This document shows, piece after piece, positions 1-8,689 of a DNA stretch of 64,000 nucleotides. The stretch is from Bin5 sp009843665 (GTDB taxonomy: Bacteria > Chloroflexota > Anaerolineae > Caldilineales > Caldilineaceae), in NCBI GenBank assembly GCA_965220285.1, contig OZ244818.1:2294001-2358000 (forward strand), written 5' to 3'. Every line of letters starts with the position of its first letter. Positions within the stretch are counted from its first letter, which is position 1. Made by a program: the position numbers and the translations under genes. Under the pieces are notes generated by a model. The model saw only the letters and a program-made list of their open reading frames with translations, searched no databases and had not been told where the DNA came from.

Positions 1-64
1 TCATATTGCGCGGCGGCCACGTCTGCGGGAGGGTGATGCCGTTGTAGAGTGTTTCGTTGGTCAT
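1..64 (-). CDS. N-terminal fragment of an unidentified protein (runs off the window)
   Basis: An ATG read on the minus strand at 64-62 opens a frame that stays open to the window edge, giving 21 codons that begin MTNETLYNG and contain LPQTWPPR. I do not firmly recognise it. Openings of the type NGI-LP-x-WPPR occur in sugar-active proteins, which would fit the glycosidase-like gene just upstream on the same strand, but that is inference. An AG-rich stretch (AAGGCCATG context, with GGAG about 10 bases upstream) could serve as ribosome binding site. It would be the last visible gene of the peptide-importer cluster. Confidence 0.4.
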   Translation of the reverse strand, partial: MTNETLYNGITLPQTWPPRNM

Positions 65-120
65 GGCCTTAACTCCGAGAAGGATGGACTGCGATTGAGT
101 GGGCGCCGCGGGTGGTGAGA

Positions 121-282
121 ATTAGCCAGAATTGGCCATGAATTGGCCAGAATAAGCCATGAATAAGCCATGAATAAGCCATGAATAAGCCATGAATAAG
201 CCATGAATAAGCCAGAATAAGCCAGAATTAGCCACTAATAAGCCAGAATTAGCCAGAATAGACCCCCAATAGACCCCCAAAT
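121..282. repeat. Tandem 10/11-bp repeat array
   Basis: Five perfect copies of the 11-mer ATGAATAAGCC run from 159 to 213. They are flanked on both sides by degenerate 10/11-mers (AGAATAAGCC, AGAATTAGCC, ATGAATTGGCC, ACTAATAAGCC), and the array ends in two copies of a different 11-mer (TAGACCCCCAA) near 259-281. It lies between the stop of the propeller gene (372) and the start of the next minus-strand gene (64). Open frames through it are repeat artefacts. Confidence 0.85.
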
Positions 283-371
283 CTGATCTAACAGCCGCTT
301 CCAACGGGTCTATTCCATGTCCGCAGATACGACCAGGGGGAGAGTTCGGAGGACTCCTCGCGAACGCCAGC

Positions 372-1751
372 TCACCTGAGGTCGCTGGCGTAGATGAGTT
401 CGATGTCGCCGTGGATGGCGTAGAGGCGGGCATGGTAGAGGCGCACGTCGATGCGGAGCGGTGTGCCGACGTGTTCGGCCAGGCCCACTTTGTCCTGCCA
501 TTGGGGCTGCCAGGCGGTGGAGTCGCCGCGGAACGGCTCGCACTGTTCGAACGTGTAGCCGGGCAACGGCTTACCCTCAAGGTCCGACAGTTGGACGCGC
601 ACCTCGCCGTAGGGGGCCTGCACGTTGAGCAGCATGCGCTCGTCGTTGAGACGCACCCAGCGCGTCGTCAGGTAACCGGCGCCGGCCTGTGATTCGAGAT
701 AGACGAAGCCGTCCTGCCGCAGCCAGTGGAGGAGGATGGCGGCGTAGTCGGGCTCGTCGCGGCTGAGTGTGCGCGCCTGGAGATGCTCCCCTTTGGTGCC
801 GCCGGAATAGATGCGGATCTGCCCCTCGTGGTCGACGGCCATCGAACAGGGATAGATGTTGCCGCCGCCATATTCGCCCGGCTCGTTGAGGCCGACAAAT
901 GGCTGGCGCAGGGAGCGCTGGAAACGCAGGCCGTCGTAGCTGTAGACGAACTCGCCGTAAATCTTCCCTTCCAGTTTTTGGCGCCACTGGTCGAGCGGGT
1001 CGGTCTCGAACATCCAGAGGATGCCCACGTAGACTCCCTTATAGGGGAGGACGACGATGCCGTAGAACTGGCACATGGGCGGATCGAGAGGATCGGGATG
1101 GAAAATGACCTCCGGTTCGCTCCAGGTACGCCAGTCCTGCGTCTCCATGAGGGCGATGCGGCGGTCGCCGTGGCTGGGGCGGGCGAGGGTGATATGGCTG
1201 TTGCGTTCGGCGTGACGGTAGGTGAAGAAGCCGGGGTCCGGCGTGCCGGGATGCCAGCGCGAGGCGTGATCGATCTGCCAGCTGTAGCCGTCGGCGGAGA
1301 AAGCCAGGCGCGAGGCGCGCTGCCCATCCTCATCGATAGCGAGGATGGGCCATTTGAAGCGGGCTTCGGGCGAGCTTTCATCGAGGAAGACCGAGCCGCC
1401 GGTGGCCATCTGCTGCCGGTCGAAGATCTCGTGCGGGCGCATTCGCGACGGCAGAGGGACGGTTGCCGTCAGGTCCGGGCGCTCCCAGTGGATGCCGTCC
1501 TCGCTTTCGGCGGTCAGAAACCATTCGTCCTTGCGATAGACCGCCCCCGGCATCGTCGTACGGCCGAGGTAAAACATGCGCCACAGTTTGCGCTGGTCGT
1601 CGTAGAGCACGGTTGGATAGCTGAACGGATTTTCGGTGGGGTCGGCGTAGGTGGCCTCCCGCACCCATTCGGGCTGTCCCAGGCGACGGGCGATGTTGTC
1701 GCGGCGGGCCAGACACCAGTCGTCAAAAAAGAAGAGCGAACGCAGGGACAC
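372..1751 (-). CDS. Five-bladed beta-propeller glycosidase-like protein
   Basis: 459 residues with the repeated blade pattern of GH32/GH43/GH130-like propeller proteins: segments such as PTVLYDD..KLWRMFY, W.ESEDGIHWERP and YSYDGLRFQRS recur, and a beta-rich C-terminal part follows after about residue 330. No signal peptide is visible, so it probably acts in the cytoplasm or leaves by another route. It is a paralogue of the protein at 23106-24710: both combine a mid-length propeller with phrases like DGIHW and YSRDG. It follows the OppF-like ATPase by about 60 bp on the same strand, so it is probably the last complete gene of the importer operon and acts on the imported sugar or glycopeptide. 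Substrate and catalytic acids cannot be assigned from sequence alone. Confidence 0.6.
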   Translation of the reverse strand: MSLRSLFFFDDWCLARRDNIARRLGQPEWVREATYADPTENPFSYPTVLYDDQRKLWRMFYLGRTTMPGAVYRKDEWFLTAESEDGIHWERPDLTATVPLPSRMRPHEIFDRQQMATGGSVFLDESSPEARFKWPILAIDEDGQRASRLAFSADGYSWQIDHASRWHPGTPDPGFFTYRHAERNSHITLARPSHGDRRIALMETQDWRTWSEPEVIFHPDPLDPPMCQFYGIVVLPYKGVYVGILWMFETDPLDQWRQKLEGKIYGEFVYSYDGLRFQRSLRQPFVGLNEPGEYGGGNIYPCSMAVDHEGQIRIYSGGTKGEHLQARTLSRDEPDYAAILLHWLRQDGFVYLESQAGAGYLTTRWVRLNDERMLLNVQAPYGEVRVQLSDLEGKPLPGYTFEQCEPFRGDSTAWQPQWQDKVGLAEHVGTPLRIDVRLYHARLYAIHGDIELIYASDLR

Positions 1752-1814
1752 GAGAACGATCCTTTGAGTTGGAAGCGCTGATCGGTTGCCAACGGCAATT
1801 GGCGTTGCAAGCCA

Positions 1815-2855
1815 TCAGTTGCTGGCAGTCGGTGTGTCAAATTGCGGGGCAAAGATCTCTTCGCTCAGGTCCAGCTCTTCGGCGAAGTGGCAGCGGACCC
1901 AGTGCCCGTCTCCCACATCACGCAGGTCCGGTTCTTCGGCTGAGCATTGCTCCTGGGCGAAGGGGCAGCGGGTGGAGAAGTGGCAGCCGCTGGGCGGGTT
2001 GAGCGGGCTGGGCACCTCGCCTTCGAGGACGTAGCTCTGTTCGCGGTGTGTCGGGTCGGGGATGAGGACGGAGGCGAGCAGGGCCTTGGTATACGGGTGC
2101 TTGCACTCCTCGAAAACCTGCTGCGTTGTGCCGAGCTCGACCAGCCGCCCAAGATACATGACGGCAATGCGATGGCTTATATGCTTGACGATGCTGAGGT
2201 CATGGGCGATGAAGACGTAGGTCAGATTCATCTGACTTTGCAGGTCGAGCAGGAGGTTGATGATCTGGGAGCGCACGGATACATCCAGAGCCGAGACGGG
2301 TTCGTCGGCGACCACAAGCGGCGGGGAGACGATCAGGGCGCGGGCTATGCTGACGCGCTGGCGTTCACCGCCGCTCAGTTCATGGGGGAAGCGGTCGGCG
2401 AAGTGCGGACCCAGCCCCACGGTCGGCAGGATATCAAGCACGCGTCTGCCGGCTTCGCCGCGGCCCACCTTCTGGGCCATCAGCGGTTCGGCGATCACAT
2501 CGGTAACGCGCCAGCGCGGGTCGAGGGAGGAGAACGGGTCCTGGAAAATGATCTGCATCTGGCGACGCACGTCCAACATCTCTTTGCGCGAGGCTGAAGC
2601 GATATCGAAGGTCTGTTGTTCGCCGTGCAGCAGGATGCGGCCTTGGTCCGGTTCGACGAGGCGGAGGAGGCAGCGGGCGACGGTGGTCTTGCCGCAGCCG
2701 CTCTCGCCGACAAGGCCCAGGCATTCGCCTTTGTTGACGGTGAAGGATACGTCGTTGACCGCCTTGACGTGGCCCACAGTGCGGCGCAGGAGGCCGCGCT
2801 GGACCGGGAAGAATTTACTCAGATTTTCGACCTGCAGGATAGGTGTGTCAGACAT
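1815..2855 (-). CDS. Oligopeptide/dipeptide ABC transporter ATP-binding protein (OppF/DppF type)
   Basis: 346 residues. Walker A GESGCGKTT is at residues 50-58, the Q-loop (FQDPFSS) near 104-110, the signature LSGGERQRV at 160-168 and Walker B LVVADEP at 180-186. A C-terminal oligopeptide-transporter (oligo_HPY) extension carries the Cys-rich stretch CHFSTRCPF...QC. It would power import together with the OppD-type ATPase encoded 50 bp upstream. The gap between the two contains four 7-bp repeats (2864-2893). All NTPase motifs are intact. Confidence 0.93.
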   Translation of the reverse strand: MSDTPILQVENLSKFFPVQRGLLRRTVGHVKAVNDVSFTVNKGECLGLVGESGCGKTTVARCLLRLVEPDQGRILLHGEQQTFDIASASRKEMLDVRRQMQIIFQDPFSSLDPRWRVTDVIAEPLMAQKVGRGEAGRRVLDILPTVGLGPHFADRFPHELSGGERQRVSIARALIVSPPLVVADEPVSALDVSVRSQIINLLLDLQSQMNLTYVFIAHDLSIVKHISHRIAVMYLGRLVELGTTQQVFEECKHPYTKALLASVLIPDPTHREQSYVLEGEVPSPLNPPSGCHFSTRCPFAQEQCSAEEPDLRDVGDGHWVRCHFAEELDLSEEIFAPQFDTPTASN

Positions 2856-2863
2856 TGAACACC

Positions 2864-2893
2864 AGTGGTTAGTGGTCAGTAGTTAGTGGCCAG
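2864..2893. repeat. AGTnnnn heptamer repeat, 4 units
   Basis: AGTGGTT, AGTGGTC, AGTAGTT and AGTGGCC follow one another without a gap between the OppD and OppF genes. The same degenerate heptamer recurs in many intergenic gaps of the window. Confidence 0.8.
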
Positions 2894-2908
2894 AAACTGT
2901 CCTGGGTG

Positions 2909-3904
2909 TCATTCATCGACGTAGAGCCAGCAGGTTGCTGAGTGCTGCGGGCCGAACTCAACGACCGGTGGGTCCTCGACGCAGCGGTCATGCACGGATG
3001 GGCAACGATTGCGGAAGCGGCAGCCGCTGGGCGCGTTGCGGGGGTCGGGTACGGAGCCGCTGATCGAATGGAGCTGCTCGCGCGGCGGGGTATCCGGCCG
3101 CACGATGGAACGGAGCAGGGCCTGGGTGTAGGGATGCTTGGGATCCTGAAAGAGCTCGACAACGGGTGCCTTCTCAGCCATCTGGCCCAGATACATGACG
3201 ACGACAAAGTCGGCCAGCTGCGCGATGACGGCCAGGTCATGCGTGATCATGATCACGCTCATGTCCAGGTCTTGCTGCAGGCTGCGGATCAGGCGCAGGA
3301 TCTGGGCCTGGATGGTCACGTCGAGGGCGGTGGTCGGTTCATCGGCGATCAGTATACGCGGCTCACAGCAAAGGGCGATAGCGATCATGACGCGCTGGCG
3401 CATGCCGCCGCTCATCTGGTGGGGGTAGTCAGCAAAGCGGCGTTCGGCGTCGGGAATGCCGACCTTGTTGAGCATGGAAATAGCCAGCTCCTGGGCCTCC
3501 TCTTCGGTCAGGTTCTGGTGCTGGCGGATGCTCTCCATGATCTGCTCGCCGATCGTATAGACCGGCGTCAGCGAGGTCATCGGCTCCTGGAAGATCATGG
3601 CGATATCTTTGCCGCGGATGGCGCGGATGGCGTCCCCTTTGGCGTCCAGACTCACCAGATCGATAGGCTGGCCGTCGCCGTCGGGGTGATAGAGGATCTG
3701 GCCGCTTGTGTCGCTGGAGGGGAGCAGGCGCAGGATCGAGCGTGCGGTGACGCTCTTGCCGCAGCCGCTCTCGCCGACGATGCCCAGACAGCGCCCGCGT
3801 TCGACGGTAAAGTCGACGCCGTCCACGGCGCGCACGATGCCGGCCAGCATCTTGAAATGTACGTGCAGATCGTGGACTTCGAGAATCGGTTGCGAATCGG
3901 GCAT
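2909..3904 (-). CDS. Oligopeptide/dipeptide ABC transporter ATP-binding protein (OppD/DppD type)
   Basis: 331 residues. Walker A GESGCGKSV is at residues 44-52. The Q-loop region reads MIFQEPMTSL, the signature MSGGMRQRV, Walker B ILIADEPTTALD and the H-loop MITHDLAVI. The C-terminal oligo_HPY segment has CRFRNRCP. These are the standard features of the first ATPase in Opp/Dpp importers. It starts about 40 bp after the stop of the OppC-type permease and precedes the OppF-type gene, the usual B-C-D-F order. Confidence 0.93.
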   Translation of the reverse strand: MPDSQPILEVHDLHVHFKMLAGIVRAVDGVDFTVERGRCLGIVGESGCGKSVTARSILRLLPSSDTSGQILYHPDGDGQPIDLVSLDAKGDAIRAIRGKDIAMIFQEPMTSLTPVYTIGEQIMESIRQHQNLTEEEAQELAISMLNKVGIPDAERRFADYPHQMSGGMRQRVMIAIALCCEPRILIADEPTTALDVTIQAQILRLIRSLQQDLDMSVIMITHDLAVIAQLADFVVVMYLGQMAEKAPVVELFQDPKHPYTQALLRSIVRPDTPPREQLHSISGSVPDPRNAPSGCRFRNRCPSVHDRCVEDPPVVEFGPQHSATCWLYVDE

Positions 3905-3944
3905 GGTCAGATACCGGTTGCCGGTATAGGGTGAAGTGTCGCCA

Positions 3945-5111
3945 CTATCTGATCTCGGAGTACGGGTCGAGCGCGTCGCGCAGCGCGTCGCCGAGGAAGT
4001 TGACGGCCAGCACGGTCAGCACCATGAAGACGCCCGGCGCCAGCAGCCACGGGTGCTTGGTGAGGACCTGGACCGACTGCGCGTCCTTGAGCAGAGTGCC
4101 CCAGCTGACGAGCGGGGGCGTGATGCCGATGCCCAGGAAGCTGAGCGAGCTTTCGGCCAGGATCAGACCGGGAATGGAGAGCGTGGCGACGACGACGATA
4201 TGGCTGAAGCAGTTGGGAATGAGGTGGCGAAACAGGATGGTAGGCGTGCTGGAGCCGGCGGCGCGCCCAGCCATGATAAAGTCCGACTCTTTGAGCGCCA
4301 GTGTTTTGCCGCGGATCTGACGGCAGAGCCCGGCCCAGCCAATGAGTGCGAGTACGATGGTGACCCCCAGGTAGCGATGGAGAGAGGAGAGCTCGGGCGG
4401 CAAAGTGGCGGCCAGGGCCATCCACAGGGGGATGCGCGGGAAGGACATCAGCACCTCGGTGAGACGTTGGATGAGAATATCGGCCACACCGCCCCAGTAG
4501 CCGGATGCCACACCGATGGTTGAGCCAAGGATGACACTGATGAGCATGCCGATAATCGGCACTGAGAGCGAAATGCGGGTGGCGGTGAGGACGCGCGAGA
4601 AGACGTCGCGGCCCAGCCTGCCCGTGCCGAAGAGGGCGACCATACCGCCTTCTTCAACGCCGAAGAGGCGCGTGTTGCTCGTTATCAGGCCCCATAGCTT
4701 GTAGGGCTCCGCTTCGACAAAGAAGTAGATCGGGTAGACCAGTTCCGGGTCTTCAGTGTAGGTGGTGAGAAAAGTGCGTGCATCTCGTTCGCTCTTGTAG
4801 CCGTAGACGAAAGGTCTCACAAGTCTTCCATCGCGGAAGATGTGCACGCGCTGCGGCGGCGCGCGCAGCGCCTCTTCGTGGACATAGTCAACGGTATAGG
4901 GCGCAAAGAAGTCGGCGAAGAGCGCCACAGAGACCATCAACACCAACCAGACGATGCCGATGATGCCGAGGCGGTTGGCCATGATGCGCGCGCCGAGGAT
5001 GCGGCCGCGCGAGGCAACCTCCTCCGAGGAGGAGACATCGAGATCGGCGGCGGGGGGACGCGGCGCGCCCGGTTGCAGTGGAGTTTGTGCCTGTTCTGAA
5101 ACGACGCTCAT
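3945..5111 (-). CDS. Peptide-type ABC transporter permease (OppC/DppC type)
   Basis: 388 residues, longer than a typical OppC (about 300). The extra length is an extracytoplasmic insertion of roughly 90 residues between the first membrane helix (about residues 45-70) and the core helices; it contains PPQRVHIF and LWGLI. The core has the BPD_transp_1 region with the EAA-type loop (GRAAGSSTPTILFRHLIPN), which contacts the ATPases. The permease at 17573-18826 has the same insertion. It forms the pore with the OppB-type subunit encoded 60 bp upstream. Confidence 0.9.
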   Translation of the reverse strand: MSVVSEQAQTPLQPGAPRPPAADLDVSSSEEVASRGRILGARIMANRLGIIGIVWLVLMVSVALFADFFAPYTVDYVHEEALRAPPQRVHIFRDGRLVRPFVYGYKSERDARTFLTTYTEDPELVYPIYFFVEAEPYKLWGLITSNTRLFGVEEGGMVALFGTGRLGRDVFSRVLTATRISLSVPIIGMLISVILGSTIGVASGYWGGVADILIQRLTEVLMSFPRIPLWMALAATLPPELSSLHRYLGVTIVLALIGWAGLCRQIRGKTLALKESDFIMAGRAAGSSTPTILFRHLIPNCFSHIVVVATLSIPGLILAESSLSFLGIGITPPLVSWGTLLKDAQSVQVLTKHPWLLAPGVFMVLTVLAVNFLGDALRDALDPYSEIR

Positions 5112-5171
5112 AGAAGACTCTTATCGTATCGCCGGCTGTCCTGGAATCCAGAGGCTGCCGGCTGCTTCAGT

Positions 5172-6170
5172 CTAGTCAAAGCGGACGCGCGGGTCGACCC
5201 ATGCCAGCAGCAGGTCGGCGACCAGGTTGCCCAGCACGAGCAGGACGCTGAGGAGCATCAGGATGGCAGAGGCGACGTAGACATCCTGGGCCTGGAGGGC
5301 TGAGTTGAGCGTGGGGCCGATGGTGCGCAGCCCGAGCACGATGGCGGTGATGACGCCGCCGGAGACAATCTCCGGAAACTGCATGCCCAGAAGGCTGATG
5401 AGCGGGTTGATGGCGACACGCACGGCGTGTTTGATGACGACGATCTTTTCGGCCATCCCCTTGGCGCGGGCGGTCTCGACGTATTGGCGGCCCAATTCAT
5501 CGAGCAGATTGCCGCGCATGATGCGCATGAGGGAGGCGATGCCGGGGATGCCGCCCACAAATACCGGCAGCCAGATATGGGCGGCAAGGTCCTTGACCCT
5601 GCCAAAGCTCCAGGGCGCGTCGGCATACTCGGGCGAGTAGAGTCCGGTCAGCAAGGGCAGGTCGAGAACGAAAGTCATGTAGACCAGTATCGCCAGCGCC
5701 AGCAGGAAGCCGGGCATGGAAAGACCGATAAAACTCATGACGGTAAAGATATTGTCCGAGACGGAGTACTGGCGGGTGGCGGAATAGATACCGACCGGCA
5801 GGCCCACGGCCCAGGAAAGACCGAGGGAGAGCGACGCGATCAGCATCGTATAGCCCAGGTTGGTCCAGATCACTTCGGAAGCGACGCGATCATAAGTGAC
5901 GAGCGAGACACCGAAATCACCCTGTATAAATGCAAATAACCAATAGAAATACTGAACCGGTATCGGGCGGTCCAACCCGTACTCGCGACGGATATTGTCG
6001 CCCTCTATTCTCGCTTCCTCTTCACCCCAGCCGCGGTTGCCTACGAGATTTTGCTCATAGGTGGTGATAACGTCCCCGGCGGGGAGATTGATGACGATAA
6101 AGCAGATAAAAGAGATGAGCAGGAGTGTGGGAATTGCTATCAACACTCTGCGGATGATGTAATCCAGCAT
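5172..6170 (-). CDS. Peptide-type ABC transporter permease (OppB/DppB type)
   Basis: 332 residues with an N-terminal helix (LIAIPTLLLISFICFIVI), the conserved N-terminal OppB stretch ending GLDRPIPVQYFYW, several further hydrophobic helices and the EAA loop (ETARAKGMAEKIVVIKHAVR). It is encoded between the binding lipoprotein gene and the OppC-type gene on the same strand. The 180-bp gap to the binding protein contains heptamer repeats and G/A-rich inverted sequence, possibly limiting expression of the membrane components relative to the binding protein. Confidence 0.92.
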   Translation of the reverse strand: MLDYIIRRVLIAIPTLLLISFICFIVINLPAGDVITTYEQNLVGNRGWGEEEARIEGDNIRREYGLDRPIPVQYFYWLFAFIQGDFGVSLVTYDRVASEVIWTNLGYTMLIASLSLGLSWAVGLPVGIYSATRQYSVSDNIFTVMSFIGLSMPGFLLALAILVYMTFVLDLPLLTGLYSPEYADAPWSFGRVKDLAAHIWLPVFVGGIPGIASLMRIMRGNLLDELGRQYVETARAKGMAEKIVVIKHAVRVAINPLISLLGMQFPEIVSGGVITAIVLGLRTIGPTLNSALQAQDVYVASAILMLLSVLLVLGNLVADLLLAWVDPRVRFD

Positions 6171-6244
6171 GAGGACCCCGGGACTGCAGTGGTTCGCGGC
6201 TTGAGGCCGTTAGAGGAGAGAGTGAAGAGGAGTGAGGAAACGGC

Positions 6245-6270
6245 AGTTTGGTTTTCAGTTTCTAGTTTTT
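6245..6270. repeat. AGTnnnn-type heptamer repeat (T-rich variant)
   Basis: AGTTTGG, a 5-base partial unit, AGTTTCT and AGTTTTT are arranged nearly in phase between the binding-protein and OppB genes. GAGGAGTGAGGA near 6226 and its complement TCCTCACTCCTC near 6328 flank the element at about 90 bp distance and could pair in the transcript. Confidence 0.55.
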
Positions 6271-6350
6271 TGTAGCAGGACCGGTACCCAAAGACCATTC
6301 CAAACCAGAAACTTCCAACGTTCCCGCTCCTCACTCCTCAGGCTATGCTT

Positions 6351-8318
6351 TTAGTACTTGATGTAGAACTGCTCCGGATAGGCGTAGGTGAAGTCCTGCA
6401 GACCATTGGCTACTTCGGGGCAGTTGCCGACGCGGTTGGCGACCAGGACCATGAGCGGCACGTCGGCGATGATATGGATGTCGAACTGCCAATCGACGTG
6501 GTACTGGAAGAGCTCCTTGTGCAGGCGTTTGCTCTCCACAGGGTCGATCTCTTTCTTGATCTCATTTTGCAGGGCGAACATCGCGTCGCCGCCTTCGGGC
6601 GGTCCGAGTTCTTGCAGCCACTCGGGGTCGTCATTGTAGTGCACCGGCAACATATCAAGCCCATGCCCCTTGGGGGTAAAGATCGGCTGGAAGGGCCGCA
6701 TCAGGGGAATCTCATTGGCATCCGTGCCCCACATGTAAGTATGGGACTCGCCGGCACGCCAGCGGGAGAAGAGGACGGAGCGCTGGATTGCGTTGAGGCG
6801 GGCGTCGATGCCGGCGTCGCGCCAGTCGGCCACCACCATTTCCGCGACCTGCTGATGCACGGTGATTTCGGTCGCGGCATCCAGGATAATCGTTACCGGC
6901 TCGCCGCTGGGGAATGTACGCATACCATCGGCGCCCTTCTCCAGACCCAGTTCATCGAAGATGCTGTCAACCTGGGCCAAGTCGAACTGGCCGTTGATCA
7001 TGGTGATGGAATCCATGTCATCATCCCAGTAGGGAGATGAGGAGGCAAGGGCATAGCTGGCTGGCCGGCCGGCGCCGAAGTAGAGCGTTTCGTTGATCTC
7101 GTCGCGGTTGATGGCCATTGACAGGGCATTGCGGAAAGACTTTATGCGGAAGAACTCGGCGAGTTCCCTATCGTTTTCTGACTGGAGGCGGTAGTTGATG
7201 GTGATGTGGTTGCCGGTTGTGAAGGAGGTACCCGGCCAGAAGAGCAGCCGGTAGTCGCCGCGTTCCTCGTTCTCGCGCAGTGTCGGCAGGCTCTCGAACA
7301 GCTGCATGTTGCGAATACCGACGTCGATCTGGCCGGCAATTGCCATCAGGACGGCGTTCTCCTGGGTGCCGGCGTAGGGGAAGAGGTAGTTGTCGCAGTA
7401 GGGGAGCTGGTTGCCGGCAGTATCGACGGCGCAGAAGTAGGGATTGCGTTCCAGCCGCAGCCCTGATTCGTCATAGCCCTTCGAGATCCAGGGAGTTACG
7501 CCGGGGAAATCGGGATCGAGATAGACGTCGTTCTCTCTCAGATCCTTGTATTCAGCCCCATCGGTGTATCTGGGATGCCACTGCATGAGGTGATGCTTGG
7601 GCTTGGTTGCCAGTGTGCGGCCGCGGAAGAGGAAGGGGAAGGTGGGATAGGGAGCCGGGAACTTGAAGACCAATGTGTAATCGTCCGGCGTTTCCAGGAC
7701 CACCGGCTCGCCATCCACAAAGCAGCGGGTAGGCGCTATGGGCGTGTACTCTTCGTCGAACCACATATCCTCCCACAGGAAGAGAACGTCCTCGGAAGTG
7801 AACGGTTCGCCGTCGGACCATTTCATGCCCTCGCGCATATTGATTGTGAGCTGGGTGGCGTCACCGTTCCACTCGAAGCTCTCTGCCAGGTATGGTTCCC
7901 AGCCACCTGTCGGCAACCCGGCGCCGAATCCCTCCAGGTCGGTGGGGATGTCGATAAAGCCGCGGTTGACGATGTAGGCGGGCGCGGCGCGGTCGGTCTC
8001 GTTGAGGGTGAAGCCGCGAATCGATTCGCTGTAGGTCCCGACTTCATGGATGGGGGTGACGATGCGGGGATTGACCGGCAGGCGATCATCCACCGGGGGC
8101 AAATCGCCGGCGTCCACCATCGCTTTGAGCATTGGCGCTTCGTTGTACTGGGACGCGGACTCGGCAGCCGGCGCCGCGGATTCTGCGGGCGCCTCTGCGG
8201 CCGGTTGATCGGCGGCAGGTTCAGGGTCGTCTGCACCACAGGCCGCCAGCAGTGCGCCTGCCGTCATAGCCGCTGATAGCTGCATAAACTTACGCCGGGT
8301 GATCGTGCGTCTTGCCAT
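6351..8318 (-). CDS. Peptide-type ABC transporter substrate-binding lipoprotein (SBP_bac_5)
   Basis: 655 residues from the chosen ATG at 8318, which has the strong ribosome binding site AGGAGAAAGG just upstream; the frame is open further upstream but has no comparable site. The N-terminus has a twin-arginine motif (ITRRKFMQL), a hydrophobic stretch and the lipobox LLAACG, so it is exported by Tat and lipid-anchored. An Ala/Pro/Glu-rich linker follows, then the conserved SQYNEAPML and the family-5 binding fold (AESFEWNGDATQLTINMREGMKWSDGEPF is the hallmark region). It is the first gene of a five-gene importer operon. The protein encoded at 19930-21912 is a paralogue. Confidence 0.93.
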   Translation of the reverse strand: MARRTITRRKFMQLSAAMTAGALLAACGADDPEPAADQPAAEAPAESAAPAAESASQYNEAPMLKAMVDAGDLPPVDDRLPVNPRIVTPIHEVGTYSESIRGFTLNETDRAAPAYIVNRGFIDIPTDLEGFGAGLPTGGWEPYLAESFEWNGDATQLTINMREGMKWSDGEPFTSEDVLFLWEDMWFDEEYTPIAPTRCFVDGEPVVLETPDDYTLVFKFPAPYPTFPFLFRGRTLATKPKHHLMQWHPRYTDGAEYKDLRENDVYLDPDFPGVTPWISKGYDESGLRLERNPYFCAVDTAGNQLPYCDNYLFPYAGTQENAVLMAIAGQIDVGIRNMQLFESLPTLRENEERGDYRLLFWPGTSFTTGNHITINYRLQSENDRELAEFFRIKSFRNALSMAINRDEINETLYFGAGRPASYALASSSPYWDDDMDSITMINGQFDLAQVDSIFDELGLEKGADGMRTFPSGEPVTIILDAATEITVHQQVAEMVVADWRDAGIDARLNAIQRSVLFSRWRAGESHTYMWGTDANEIPLMRPFQPIFTPKGHGLDMLPVHYNDDPEWLQELGPPEGGDAMFALQNEIKKEIDPVESKRLHKELFQYHVDWQFDIHIIADVPLMVLVANRVGNCPEVANGLQDFTYAYPEQFYIKY

Positions 8319-8432
8319 GACCTTTCTCCTTAGACTTGATGCAGGGAACGGTTTGTCCCTCGACAAAATGAAAAGGCTAATTGCGCGCTGTTTGAGGCAC
8401 GACATTACGTCTGGCACTGCGGGGAACGATCA

Positions 8433-8445
8433 AGATGATTCATCT
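8433..8445. promoter_or_regulatory. Palindrome downstream of the importer promoter (possible operator)
   Basis: AGATGA-T-TCATCT lies about 27 bases downstream of the -10 element at 8472-8477, in the leader of the importer operon. Its position suits an operator, but the palindrome is short. Confidence 0.3.
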
Positions 8446-8471
8446 GAGGAGAATACCCTCGGATGCGCCGC

Positions 8472-8500
8472 ATTGTACTGTAGCCACTATATGCTGTCAA
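8472..8500 (-). promoter_or_regulatory. Predicted sigma-70-type promoter of the peptide importer operon
   Basis: Read on the minus strand there is a perfect -35 box TTGACA (8500-8495), a 17-base spacer and a -10 box TACAAT (8477-8472, 5 of 6 matches). It lies about 155 bases upstream of the start codon of the binding-protein gene at 8318 and points at it. Confidence 0.65.
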
Positions 8501-8689
8501 CCAGTGAAAATTGGCCGGGCCGCAGTACGTAAGCGGCGCGATTGCGGTCCGAAACGGGGACGGGTATGATCCGAATCGTGGTATCTGCGCTGGCTTTTGC
8601 GGGTACCTGTTTTACTCAAGCTCTGCCTATTGCACGGCAGATGCGGTCGACGCAATGCTCAGTTCAGTGTGGAAACAGGAGGATTCCCA

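Noticed and set aside
122..580. Minus-strand open frame of 152 codons containing repeated WLIHGLFMAYS-like residues
   Set aside because: The residue repeat is simply the translation of the 11-bp tandem array in three frames, and the rest overlaps the real propeller gene in another frame.
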